Of a stretch of 64,000 bases of DNA, positions 49,501-61,400 are shown one piece after another. The stretch is taken from positions 32,135,625 to 32,199,624 of the forward strand of contig NC_132894.1 of assembly GCF_030463535.1 (NCBI RefSeq). The letters run 5' to 3'. Within the stretch, counting starts at the first letter, position 1. Every line of letters begins with the position of its first letter. Under the pieces are notes generated by a model. It worked only from the letters and a program-made list of their open reading frames with translations. It was not told the origin of the DNA and did not search any database. The DNA comes from Salminus brasiliensis (taxonomy: Eukaryota > Chordata > Actinopteri > Characiformes > Bryconidae). Made by a program: the position numbers and the translations under genes.

Positions 49501-50683
49501 ATGCATTTCCACTGCTCCACAAGCATTTGAACAAGTCACAAAGCCATCAGTTTTACTTGTGCATGATTCAAATATACACATCTCCTTCAGTTCCAGTAGG
49601 AGGCACTGCACGTGTCCTGGTGGAGTACCTCCAGACAGCAGACTCTGTGGTGGTGGCTGCCCTGCTCCAGTGTGTCATCACCAGAGGAACTTTCCCACTT
49701 TTCTCCTGGTCCTTCAACCGCACCATCCTACAAGCAGAGGAAGACTCTCATGCCTTAACTCTGAATGGCCGCATCCTAGTCGTCACAGCCATCAGTGCTG
49801 GGATCTCAGGTTCTTACAGTTGCAGAGCGCGGGACAGCTTTAACCCCAACTCATCTTGGGTGGACAGTGAGGAGGTGTTGGTTAAAATGACAGGTAAGAT
49901 GGTGCGGCCTTGTGTTCCTATTAGGTTTTGCAGTCAGTTACTAAAATACTGTACCCACGTTTAGTGTTGCAATATGTAATTTGGGTCGATCACTAAGATC
50001 TAGTGATAATATGATCGTAATGGATCTCTATGGATATCTTCTAAAATAAAATTGGTATATTTCTAAGCCAAACCAATCTGTAGTATTAAATTAGGAATTA
50101 AGAAAATCTTGTAATCCTGTAATCATGTGTATCATTATGTAATGCCTCTATGTCTTGTTTTGCTTTAAGAAAATTGCCTCAGTGCCTTTAGTGTTGGTTG
50201 TCATGATAGTGATCACTGCTCTGCTTTACATTCTATCATAGAGGTAGAGATGACCTCGGTAGAAGTCCTCGCCGTGGCGTTCTGCTGTTTCCTGCTGGTG
50301 GTTATTGTGGCAGGGGCGTGCTGTTTGTACTGCAGCATCAACCATGAGCGCTACCAAGACAGTAGCACTGGCCGTATGTCTCTAAACCCTGGCCGGTCAT
50401 TTAAGAGTGTAATTTCTATTCACATGACATGACAACACATACACACTTCTATCTCCCTCTCTTTTTTAGGGGAAGAGGACTGCTGGGAGCAGACCAAGTG
50501 AGATCTTACATTTGCATGCATTTTTTATGCATTTTTAAGCACCAATAATGAGTGAGATTGACTACACATGCCCTGGCCTGTTCTTTACTTTTTAGCCCTG
50601 AGACAGGTCATGCCATGCTAGAGACCGGACCTGGGCCACAGGTTGAAGAGGTGGAGGCAGATTTTATGGAAGTTGAAGTTTAG
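46569..50683 (+). CDS. Four-Ig-domain FCRL/PECAM1-like receptor, short tail (gene A)
   Basis: Type I membrane protein, 486 aa, of the Fc-receptor-like/PECAM1 Ig family. Exons: 46569-46608, 46736-46762, 47552-47830, 47912-48205, 48999-49268, 49591-49893, 50242-50373, 50470-50497, 50596-50683. Nearly all introns are phase 1. The signal peptide (MGEGLGLQLMSILLLAG) is split over two tiny exons, the second of 27 bases, a family hallmark. One Ig domain per exon: residues about 23-115, 116-213, 214-303, 304-404, each with the Cys pair (for example FECKLS/YVCRV, LHCQV/YTCMA). Membrane span about 410-435 (VLAVAFCCFLLVVIVAGACCLY). The tail of about 50 residues is acidic and has no ITIM or ITAM. Ligand unknown. 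Neighbour of tmc8, where human has C17orf99 (IL-40), also an FCRL-related Ig gene. Exon 1 is the least certain exon; the ATG inside it is an alternative start. Confidence 0.88.
47080..47300 (-). mobile_element. SINE-like repeat, family 1 copy, inverted
   Basis: Inverse complement of the family: GCCAGGGAGCTGACACGCCC, CACCAACCATCGC..ACCTC, GTCAATTGTGCTCTCTCAGA, CTCCGGCTGCTGATGGC. In gene A intron 2. Confidence 0.6.
48350..48620 (+). mobile_element. Dispersed repeat beginning CACCACCTGCCTAATATTA
   Basis: ACACCACCTGCCTAATATTA followed by CGTGGCATGGACTC and TGGATCACATCAATGACCC. A related start (CCATAACTTTAAAACCACCTG) appears at 58078. The type is common in fish genomes; element class not assigned. 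In the gene A intron between Ig domains 2 and 3. Confidence 0.6.
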
Positions 50684-51225
50684 AATGAGGCCTAAAGGCT
50701 AAACAGGTCAAATTGCACTTGCATATTATAGTCACTTTACAATAAGGGTCAAATATAAGGTCTAATTTATTAATTGATCAGTCACATTAATTACATTTAT
50801 CAGCACAAAAGTAAATGTGTCAGAGTTAGCCAACCGGGTTCTTTTGTAGTCCCAGCTTATGCTTAGCAGAAAGCTACTGACTAACTGTCTTTATTTTCCT
50901 GATTTTCCATCTTCCACAATTTCATAGCAGCATCTGATCGAGCGAGACCTGCTGCAGCCCTCTAGACACTCAAGACTTTGTGGCTTGGAACAAATACCCA
51001 ACAGGATCTGGAACCAGCCTACTGATCTTATTTATTACAGACAATTTATTTACGTTTTGTTTTTCTCTTCTTTATTTGTAATACAGTACATTACTGTGAT
51101 AACAATGTGTTTTTGATGCCAAAAACACAATCTATGTTAATTGCATTCTAAGTTGTTTTGTATGCTAGTAAATGCACACAAAATGTCAGTCCTGTTTTTA
51201 CCTTGCTAAATGGTTGATACCTCAA

Positions 51226-51231
51226 AATAAA
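51226..51231 (+). terminator. Likely gene A poly(A) signal
   Basis: AATAAA about 540 bases after the gene A stop codon, in AT-rich sequence before the repeats of the intergenic stretch. Confidence 0.55.
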
Positions 51232-51381
51232 AGCATTTAAAGCCAAGTTTGGAGGTTCTTTAAATGTGGAAATGCAATTAATGTTCAAAAAGACATCAGA
51301 ATAATCAGAATAACTGAAAATATTTTCCATGTTTAACAAATGGCTTTCAATTTTTTTCTGGCTGCACTGAGCAAAGGTATA

Positions 51382-51815
51382 CTATGTAGACATTTTGGGA
51401 CACTTGCTCATTCAAGGCCTGTCTTTACTGTTCAAGGAAGAAGGTTTTCTACTAGAATTTGAAGCACTGCTGTAAGGATTTGATTGCATTCAGTAACAAG
51501 AGTGTTAGTGAGGTCAATGTGTTGGATGATTAACACCCCACCTCATTCCTGACTCTCCAACACCATCCAATCCCAAAAGGCCCAATGCTTGGGGGCTTTA
51601 TACACCTCAATACCACGCTTGGTCTTAGGCATGGTGACAATAAGTACATGTTTATCCACTCCAGAGAGTCCTATTCTATTGGCAGTACTTCTCAACAGGG
51701 ACTAGACAAGCTATGTGGGTGCATTTGCATATCTGTGTCAGGAATGGGTGCAACTTAAAGTAGCTGAATGCGTTCATTTGAAGGGTGTCCACAAACATTT
51801 GGACATGTGGAAAAA
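51382..51815 (+). mobile_element. Family 2 MITE between gene A and gene B
   Basis: Left end near ACTATGTAGACATTTTGGGA, right end ACAAACATTTGGACATGTGG. Internal blocks (GAAGGTTTTCTACTAGAATTT, TTGGATGATTAACACCCCACC, GAGAGTCCTATTCTATTGGC) match the other copies. No gene in 50684-52466. Confidence 0.75.
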
Positions 51816-51829
51816 ATAGTGCAGAGTTT

Positions 51830-52115
51830 CAGTTGCAGTGCAAAAAACACTTCTCCAACTGTTAAAAATGTGGGTGGATTGGTCATGCTTTGGGGTTGTG
51901 TTGCAGCCAGTGGCACATTTACATTTTACTGGTCCAGGAAAGAATGAATTTGATGAAATACCAGCAAATTCTAGAAGTAAACATCAAAAGCTAGCTAGAG
52001 GTCTTGCCATGGCCGTCAGAGTCCCCCACCTAAACGTCATTGAAAATCTCCGGATAGACCTCAGTGTAGAGCAGTGCACAGCAAGACGGGCTGGTCTGAG
52101 TAAACGGCTTTCCTT
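51830..52115 (+). pseudogene. Degraded Tc1-like transposase remnant
   Basis: An open stretch on plus reads MLWGCVA-like and FTGPGKNEFDE, then RSKHQKLARGLAM, VPHLNVIENLRIDL. The last part resembles the Tc1 catalytic end (SPDLNPIEMLWRDLKR) with the diagnostic N-x-I-E-N-L spacing. Several frame changes are needed, so it is dead. It ends about 350 bases before gene B. Confidence 0.65.
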
Positions 52116-52466
52116 ACTGTGTGATTCTCCTCTGTTAGTGATTGGAGGGTGCAAACCACAGGACAGTAGCTCTCCTATCAGCCCAGTGCAGATGGTGAAG
52201 TGGAGAGAGACTAAAAAGGGTGTGTCATATCCAGCTCTCCCCAGCATGAGGTGTGTCTCTCTCAGTGTGCATATGCACGTGTGTGTTTTCTGGCTCAACT
52301 GTTCAACTTCAAAAGTTCAACTGTCACCATTTAGAGTTCGGCATCTTAGGATTTAACGAGATGTATTCGGTTTGCTGGTCTGGTCCCGTTCTGCTGATAT
52401 CAACAGTCTGATATTTGAGGACACAAACATCAGATTTTAGAGGCCACAAACTGGATTATGACCAAA

Positions 52467-55400
52467 ATGAGGTTTCCTTCTGAACTTCTGCTGGTTCTTC
52501 TGGGTAAAAAAGACAATTCTTTATTATTCTATTCAGAATACTTTTACAAATAACGGAGTCACAAATGGTTCTTTGAGCTGTAGAAGAACCATAAAGAACC
52601 ATAGGTATGTGTTTCTAGCACCTTTATTTTTAAGAGCATACTGTGCCAGAGTCTTTTGAGAGCATGTGTGACTGTGTTAGCTTAACCATGTCTAAAGCTC
52701 TCCTGGAGAAAGATCAGTGTTTCCAGTTGCTATCTAGCATCTAGTTTATCTTATCCAATCTATCCTCATTTATGTGCAGCCTTGGAGGTGTGAAGAGCCT
52801 TCTAGAAGGTATTTATTAAAAGTAGTTCTTCTGTGGTGTGTGTATTTAATTAAAATTCAATTAAAGAAAATGTACCCAGGCCAAGGTCCAGAACATCTAA
52901 CAAGGTCTAAACTCCATAAAAAACACACTCTTTGAATTTGACTGAATTTTTAGGTATCGGGACTTCATATAAAAAACATCTGGTCTTTAGAGTACAACAC
53001 ATAGCAGATTCCACGTGTCATTATTTATTTAACACAAATGGAGAAGCTCATTAACTCATAGCTTCATGAACCATCTGCAGCAATAGTTTGAAGTAATGGT
53101 TTTCTGTAAGACTTCTGTAAAGTCTCTCACATTGTTCTGGAGGCCCACATCTTCTTTACACTGTTGCTTCAGTTCATTGAGGATTGGTGGGCATTAATTT
53201 ATGCACAGCTCTCCTAAGGTACCGCCACAGCATTTCAGTTGGGTTGGGCTTTGGACTTTGGACTTTGACTGGGCCCCTGCAGCGCCTTGATTCTTTTCTT
53301 TTCCAGCCATTCTGTTGTGCATTTTCTGGTGTGCTTGGGATCATTGTCCTGTTGCATGACCCAATGTCAACCAAGCTTAAGCTTTTGGATAGATGGCCTC
53401 ACATTTGACTCTAGAATACTTTGGTATAAAGAGAAGTTAAAGAAGGTAAAAGACAATCCATAAAATCCATAAAAATGACTGACATGGTGCGTGACTGAAA
53501 CCACTGAGAAACTCTGGTAATAAATTTTTTCACCCCACCTCACCATATAAAACTAGTCCCATCCATATTGGGCTTTAGACAAATACTGAATAAAGTTTAG
53601 AAATAGTAGTCTTCTATGTGCCTGTGTTTCATGGCCTGTTCTTTCTTTTTTCCACTAGGCTTTTCTGGCATATGGCAAATGACAAGTAAGTGACCACATC
53701 TTCTCCAATGCAACCAGCTTCTGTTCTTCAAAAGATGCACACTGTTTAACTTACAACACTTACCCCAAACACCGTTGTTGTTCCTCATTCAAAGGAAAAT
53801 CCAGCTTAACCAAAAACAGGGCTGGAAATCCAAAACACCAAAACTGCTGCATAACAGTGCAGACAGGTTTAGCACAATTGTCCCTCAGTAACACTGGACA
53901 GCAGACAACGGGTTGCTACCTGAACCTGACTTCATGATCACGGCTTTTCCTGTGTCAGACAGGGAAGCGTATATCAGTGCTAGGCTAAAAGCTAACCCTA
54001 TCTATTATGAATGTATTTCTACAAACAATTTATTATTTATTCATCCTCGGCTGTTGCTTAAGTATGACACCGCGTCTCTTCCTATTTCAGACGGTGAGAT
54101 ATTAGGGAAACCCATGATCACCGGACCTTCTGATGGCATTTTAAAGAAGGTTGTAGAGTTTCTCTGCATTGTGGACCAACCCCCGTTAAACATGTCGGTT
54201 CTGTACGAGCTCTTTAAGGAAGGTGATTTTGTGAAGCCTTTTGGAGAGTACACTGCCCACGCTGGAGAGCCTGCCACATTTCCTCTGAGAGTCAGACTTG
54301 CCCATGATGGAAGGTTTATATGCAAAGCCAGCGGACACAACAACACAGAGGTCGAACCCTCATACAGTGACCCATTGCGCTTCAGAGTTATTGGTGAGTA
54401 AAACACAAAAGCAAAAGGCTCGGAGTCAGATGCTCACTACTGAAAGAGCAATTTAGCTTAAAGCAGTGAAGGAGAACAGTGGTGAGAACAGATCAACTTT
54501 ATGCTTTTTGGAGATCAGTTCCTCTTCTACTCGCTTTATTATTCACAGTAACAGAAAATCTGAACAGGGGGTTCCCTAACATTTGCATGTCAGTTTATAT
54601 GGATGCTTCTTCAGTAGGTGGATCTTTTAACCATTGAAACATAACAACAATTTTTTTGTTTTCATTTAGTGCTGTCAACATTAACGACTCATCTACAAAC
54701 TTTAACACATTCATATTTCTTAGCGCACATTTATCATCTTACCCAGTGTAGCCCCAACCTTCTCCCATAGGTCTCTCTCTTTACGGGGCCTAGTGACGTA
54801 TTAGCATTTTTATTTAGCGAGTGTCACTACTATTGAGCTCAGAGGGTAGATTACGCTTTCTTTATGCTGAAATATGGATTAAATCTCATAACTATCTCTC
54901 ATTCTCCTACACACACACACACAGCTGCTCCTCTCTTAGCTCTTTGCTTAATCCAGCCCAATGACAGATCATCTATTCATCTCTTGGTGAAGCATTTTCT
55001 CTGTTTAAGCTTTTGTGTTCGAGCTTCGCCATGTTCGAGGCTAAATTTCATTAAACTAAACAGAGATATCATAAGAAAAATTCAAGAATGTGGTAGCTAA
55101 CATAGTTAGAATATTGTTATGATTAACCTGATTAAATATTTGAATCAGTTGACGCCACTATTTTATTTATGTCACGACTGTGTATATGACCAAGACTGAA
55201 CTTCTATAGAATTCAAATATTTAATATTTATTTGCCAGATGGTAAAGTGCAGAAATCCAGGTTTTTCTAAAGGGTTCTCTTACATTTTCACACTTTATTT
55301 ATTTTCCAGAGCATCTGGGACACACAGGTAACCTTAGTTACGATGTCGTGGCCGGAGTGGGGGGTCAAATAGGCCCAAGTTGTTGGACCATGGCAGTGTG

Positions 55401-58400
55401 TATGTATGAGGGTGGAAATATCTCTCTAAATATGCAGCTACAGCATGATAATGTCCATTAAAAAATACACCAATAAAACCAATAAATAGCCTTAACAGCC
55501 TATATGACCAACTCTCCATCTCACAACATAGGCCTACTTGAAACCCCCCAGCCCCAACATCCTAACTATGATGGACACACAGGAAGCTAGACAGCTCACT
55601 GAAATATTCAGTCACTCCTGATATCATCCCTTATAAATAATTATACCAAGTAAATATTGTACTTTTCTAAACAGGGGAGAAATAATGTCTTTAAATGTTT
55701 TTAAATGTTTTTTTCTTTTTCAACACATTTGTTTTATTGTGTTTCAGAAAAGGCAGAAGGTGCACGTATCACATTAGACCCAGATTCTGAGGAATTCTGG
55801 GAGGGAGACAATGTGACCCTAAGGTGCAGTGTGGTTATAGGGAGTTACATCTTGTATGATTGGTTCCTGAATGTCGCGCCCATTGAGCTGCACTTTAACA
55901 GCTCCCATGGAGAACTGACCATTACGAGTCTCTCCACCAACGACAGTGGGGAATACAGCTGTGTGGCTTCAAACGAATACAGCAATGGCACTCTCATCTC
56001 CAGCAGCACTATCAGCAAGAATCTGCGTGTTAAAGGTAGTATCATATTCATATTCGATCATACGTACTGTATAACTCTGCTGATGGAAGGCTTCTGTTTT
56101 ATTAATGTGGAGAAAAGTCCTTTGCTTCAACCTGAATATCTGTTACATTTATATATTACACCTATTTATAGCTTTTGCTGGAAATTATGTTATTATTGTG
56201 CAGAACGTAGCACTGAGTCAAAAGACACATTTTGTTGATTTGTAAACAAGTGAATAAATCTTCTACACAATACAAACAAAATTATAAACAAGACCTTCAA
56301 TAATTCCTGTTTATTTTCTGAATTTAACATTTTTCACGATTTTAATGTGCTTAACTATATGATCAAATGTTCGTGGACACCCCTTTTAATGAATGCATTC
56401 AGCTATTTTAAGATGCACCCATTACTCACAAATGTGCAAATAGCTAGAGTAAGCAAGAGGGGTATAAAGACCCCCAGCATTGAGCTCTGGAGCAGCGGAA
56501 GAACTGTGTTCTCTGGAATGATGGATGATTTTCCATTTAATACTTTTGGATGATTTGGGATAAGGGATGAGGTGGGGTGGTGATTACCCAACGTCCTGAC
56601 TTCACTAACACTGTTGGCATTGAATGAAATCAAATCCTCACAGCAGTGGTGCAGTGGGCAGTGGTGGCTCAGCGGTTAGAGCGCCGGGCTGTTGATAACA
56701 GGGTTGTGGGTTCAGTTCCTGGGCTTGGCAAGCTGCCACTGTTGGGCCCTTGAGCAAGGCCCTTTACTTTCTCTGCTGCGCTGGAGTTGGCTGCCCACCT
56801 GTGTGTGTGTGTACTAACTGCCCCTAGTTCACTAGTGTGTGTGTTCACTTCCACAGATGGGTTAAATGCAGAGGACACATTTTGCTGTACTGTGACAAAT
56901 ACGTGCACCTTTACCTTTTCAGTGCTCCTAAAGCCTTTTCTGAAGAGTAGCTGCCTGATTAGAAACTGCACAATTTATAAACAGTTCATTTCAACTGCTG
57001 AAGTAATGAGACTTTTCTAAAAGTGTACTGAGTAAAAGGTACAGATTTGTCTTGTAAATGTAGGTTGTAGAATAAAAAATAATAATAATAAAAAAAAATA
57101 TATATATATAACCTTTTAGTGAGTAAAAAGCACAGTTTTTTCTAGTGAAATGTGGGGTGTGGGAGTAAAGTAGTATAAAGTGGCAGAAATAAACACGTAA
57201 TAAAACAAAAATACAAAATAAATATATATTTAAAAAATGAGCAAAATTAAATTAGCTACAGCATACACTGGAGATGAGCAGAGTCTGCCATGCTCCAAAT
57301 ACACTGGACAAGTTTGCATGCTTTCCTGGTATCTGTGTAGGCACATACTGTTAGACTGTTGCTTCTGCCTGATTGCCCCCTACCCACACTCCCTCCATTT
57401 TTCGCTACTACCTATTAAAAATTAATGGAGGCGAAATTACGAATGATAAATTAGCACGCACTGGACATGCACTGTTACGGTCTTCTCCCGAATAATCCAG
57501 AGCTGAAGTCTAGCAGTTTTGCACTTAGAGAATCAGAAACACTGTGCATAATCCTTTGCATAAGACTGTATTTTGTATTTGTGTGGATTGTGAAATATAT
57601 ACTGCATTCAATATAATGAAATGCTCGCTCTCTCTCTCTCTCTTGCTCTTTTTTGTCTTGCTCTTTCGCCAATCTCCCATTCTGCCCGATGCAGAGCTTA
57701 TGTCAGAACCAGAAATCTCATTTGCAGTTGTTAAAGATGGAAAGGGGATTTTCAGCGCCCTTGTGACGTGCAATTTGGACAAAGGAACCCCACCCATAAC
57801 CTTCAGCCTTCTCAAAAACGATACCAGTGTTGCTAGTGAACGAGGCCTACGCACTGTATTCTCTGTGCCAATTCATCTGGACCAGGACATGGGCTTGGTG
57901 CAGTGCCAGGCAAACGATGGGACCAGAATGCTGAAGAGTAAACCCCTCAACCTCACAGTGGGTATGTTGACCACACAGGAAAAGCATTCATGTAGCAGAA
58001 TGAACCTAAATACACAGACAGCATTCATGTGCTTGAAAAGGGAATAGAACTGGCTGCAGCCTCATATACACCAATCGGCCATAACTTTAAAACCACCTGC
58101 TTAATATTGTGTAGGTTTCCTTGATGTCGTTGCCAGTCCAGGCTCTTGATTACTGCTCTAAGTAACCTTTGAAAAGTGGGCAGGACATCGTTCACAAGAA
58201 CTGCGTAATGCTGCATAACCCGAGTCATGTTTGTGTAAAATCCAGCAATATCACTTTGCCCCCTCAGTCCTGTACAGACAGTTCTGTAACTCTCAGATTG
58301 TCCAGAAAAGCATGTCCTTAAAGGGCATGATGCGCTTCCTGGCTGTAGGGAGGAGCAAAAATACCAAATCTCCATAATGCTGCTTTAATGTTCATTTTCC

Positions 58401-61400
58401 ACTTTGTCACCCAAACAGAGTCAGTTGGAGGTGCCGTAGAAATGAAGATTCAGAAAATGGTGGAGCATGACTTTGAGGTTTTAGGCATTTGGCTGCAATG
58501 CAGTGTAGAGAGAGGAACCTTTCCACAATTCTACTGGTTCCTCAACAACACCATGCTAAAGAATCCAGGGTTATTTTACTTTTTGCTCAAGCCTAATGAC
58601 GCAGTCTTGGCATTCATTTTGGCCCCGGAAGCTGCTGGCATCTACCACTGTGAGGCAGCCAACGAATTCGACAACACCATGACACTTCGGAGTCAGAAAG
58701 TCCTGATCAGTAAGAAAGGTAACTGACTATGTGTGGGCTTGTGTGAGGCCTGTGTATGTCTGCATGGATGCAGAGGGTGCAAAATCAATTAAATCTGACT
58801 AAGGCATAGATTAAGCCTAATTTTACATGTTTAGTATGAGTCATTTATCTCTATTATTAGTGCAAGGCCAAGCACTCATTTTGCCTGGGTGGTTAAAGGC
58901 CATGGCTCCTAAATCTGGTCCTTGAGTCTCCATTTTTTAATGTCTTTTCACTCTTGAATGGCATATTAATTAGTGCAGTGTTATTATCAGGTGCATTGGT
59001 AGCATGGGAGACTGAAAGATGTCCACTGTATGAATTATGAGTTGACCGACACCCGAGTTGACCGTGCTCCAGTTATGCATTCTGAGTTTACCCCAACTGG
59101 TTTGACAATCCTTTACTGGTGTTTTATGGTGAATCTTACCAAAATGTTCCACTTTTTATGCCCCAAGTTAGCAATATGCTGTATTTAAATACCATGAGAA
59201 CACAGATAGAAGATGGACAGCACTGAATGTCTGGCTGATTTAATCAGACATAAAAATATATGTCTAATAGAAGTGCTAATGGACTGTAGAAAACTAGCTA
59301 CTGTTTTTACTACTGTTGATGTACGGTGCGGCCATATTGGATATGTAACTCTGGGTAGGTGAGGCTCTCCAGACTTCCCAAGCAGAAATACAACCTGTGG
59401 GGAATTTCAGCAGAAGTTCTGTACTTGGAACTCAAAATTACTCCTGAACCAGGACTGAAAACCAGGGACATGGTTTGGACCAGTTTTTTTCAACAAGAAA
59501 ATTCAATACTAAAAAAAAAAAAAAAGGAAAGAAAAAATAACTTTTTTATAATAATTTATAATGCAATACAGATTTACAGAGTTTACAAGCGTGTTCTTTT
59601 AATAAATACCGCGTTTCTAATTATTTTCCATTTCTGTTAGATTGTCTTTTCCAAGAAAAAGTACTACAAGGACGATATGGCTCATAAAAATACTTTATCT
59701 TATTGCATGCTATCTGGCACTACTGCTCTTTTCCATAATTGCATGTGACATTAATGATTTATGAAAATTATACCGTCACACAAACCTTCCAGCTTGACAG
59801 TAAATTTCATGCCAAAGCACTTTTGCCACGCTTAACGTGCTAGACGTGCATGTGGTGCCACCCAGTGGTAGATCTGTGTGGGTAGCCCAACTGGGAACCA
59901 GAAAGTTTAGCCCTCAGGTCCATTTTGGTCACATATGAATGATGGTACCAGGAGAAGTTAAACTTGGGTGCTATCTGGGTTGTACACTGCATATATGGGG
60001 CCTAGATGGGACCCATGTGAGATTAAGGTGGGCTCTAACAATAGGGCCCAACTGGGTTCACTGAATCCACCTAGTCCACGCTCCACCCATGTATATCCCA
60101 CATGACCATGTCGGCTGGGACCACTGTAACCTAATAAATAGGACTTCATTACTGTGTTGCATATTTTGCATGGTGTAAGGGCAATGCAGCCATGGCCCAG
60201 TGTGTCAAAGTGATTGTTGATGGTAAACAAATATATATGCTGCTAAAAAAATGACATGCTAAAAAAATGTTGGAGTACTCCTTTAAGTTCAGGGTTCTCA
60301 CTTTATAGAGCAGAAAACACACTCTCAGTAAAAGATGACGAATCTCAAATAATCATTTTTCTAAATTACGTAATTGGAGAGGGTCTAAAAATATAGGCCA
60401 CAATCTATAGAACAGCTATAAAACCAATAGTATGTTCTTTATTAAAGAAGAGTAGGTCACTCCACTGTTTTCCTGCTTTAGTGATGAACAAAGTTCCAGT
60501 GAAGGTGGTGGCGGTCATCTTCACCTGTTTCTTCGTGGTGGTGGTCGCTGTGACTGCCTGTTGCCTTTATGGGCTGGTATTACGTGAGTATATCAATGAT
60601 GCATATCAGTTTAGCATTCATGATGTTTCCATTCATAAACGTGTATATGTATTATTTGCAGAATCGTTACATGTCTGTGTCCTGTAGTAATTTATTTTTA
60701 GTGCCTAATTCCTCTGGTATTACCTGATTCCCACCAGGAAAGAGGACAACCAGCAAATACAGAGAGTAAGTTTATGAGGTTTATTTAAAACTAGACTGTA
60801 ATTAGATTAGATTCCATTCTAGGGCCTTCTCCAGGAGATTTCTTGACCACTATCACCCTCAGGATATTTGTCTTTTTCTTTTTAGTCTCAAAGAAGACTT
60901 GCAGATGAGTAACATAACCGACATTGTTGAATATGAGGATGAATTTGATGAGGAGGGAATGGTGAGGACCCATTTTGTCAAAGCTTTTGGTATTAAAGGA
61001 AGGGTTTGGTAAACAATCTGCCCCTTGCATGGATCATACTGCATCAACGTGTCTGAAGTCTGACTAGTCTGCATTGGAACTATTGACTAATGTAGCTATC
61101 AAACAGTGAAAAATCATATACCACACTGTCATCTGTGGGCAACATGGGCAAAGGTACATCTAGGGGTTAAAGCAACACTATGGAAAATGGCCATTTCTTG
61201 ATCCTTGGCTCCCCCTACAGTCAGGATTCAGTATAATTCACGCTTTAAGCCACCACTAAAGGACACTTTTTCTAGACGAACAGAGGAAAACACCCACCCC
61301 TGAAAGTGAAAGATACAGATAAAAGAAACATAAAGATAAAAAAAAATAATGTCATATGGTCTTTGTTATACATTTCGAATACATTTGGTGGAAAAACTGG

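Noticed and set aside
53913-54090. Longer gene B Ig exon starting at a methionine near 53913
   Set aside because: The open frame continues upstream by chance; the acceptor CCTATTTCAG at 54090 gives a phase-1 exon that matches every other Ig exon of the family.
56655-56760. A functional tRNA gene
   Set aside because: A and B boxes are present but the cloverleaf stems do not close and a SINE body and tail follow; it is a tRNA-derived SINE. The same applies to the B-box-like stretches at 8330 and 39240.
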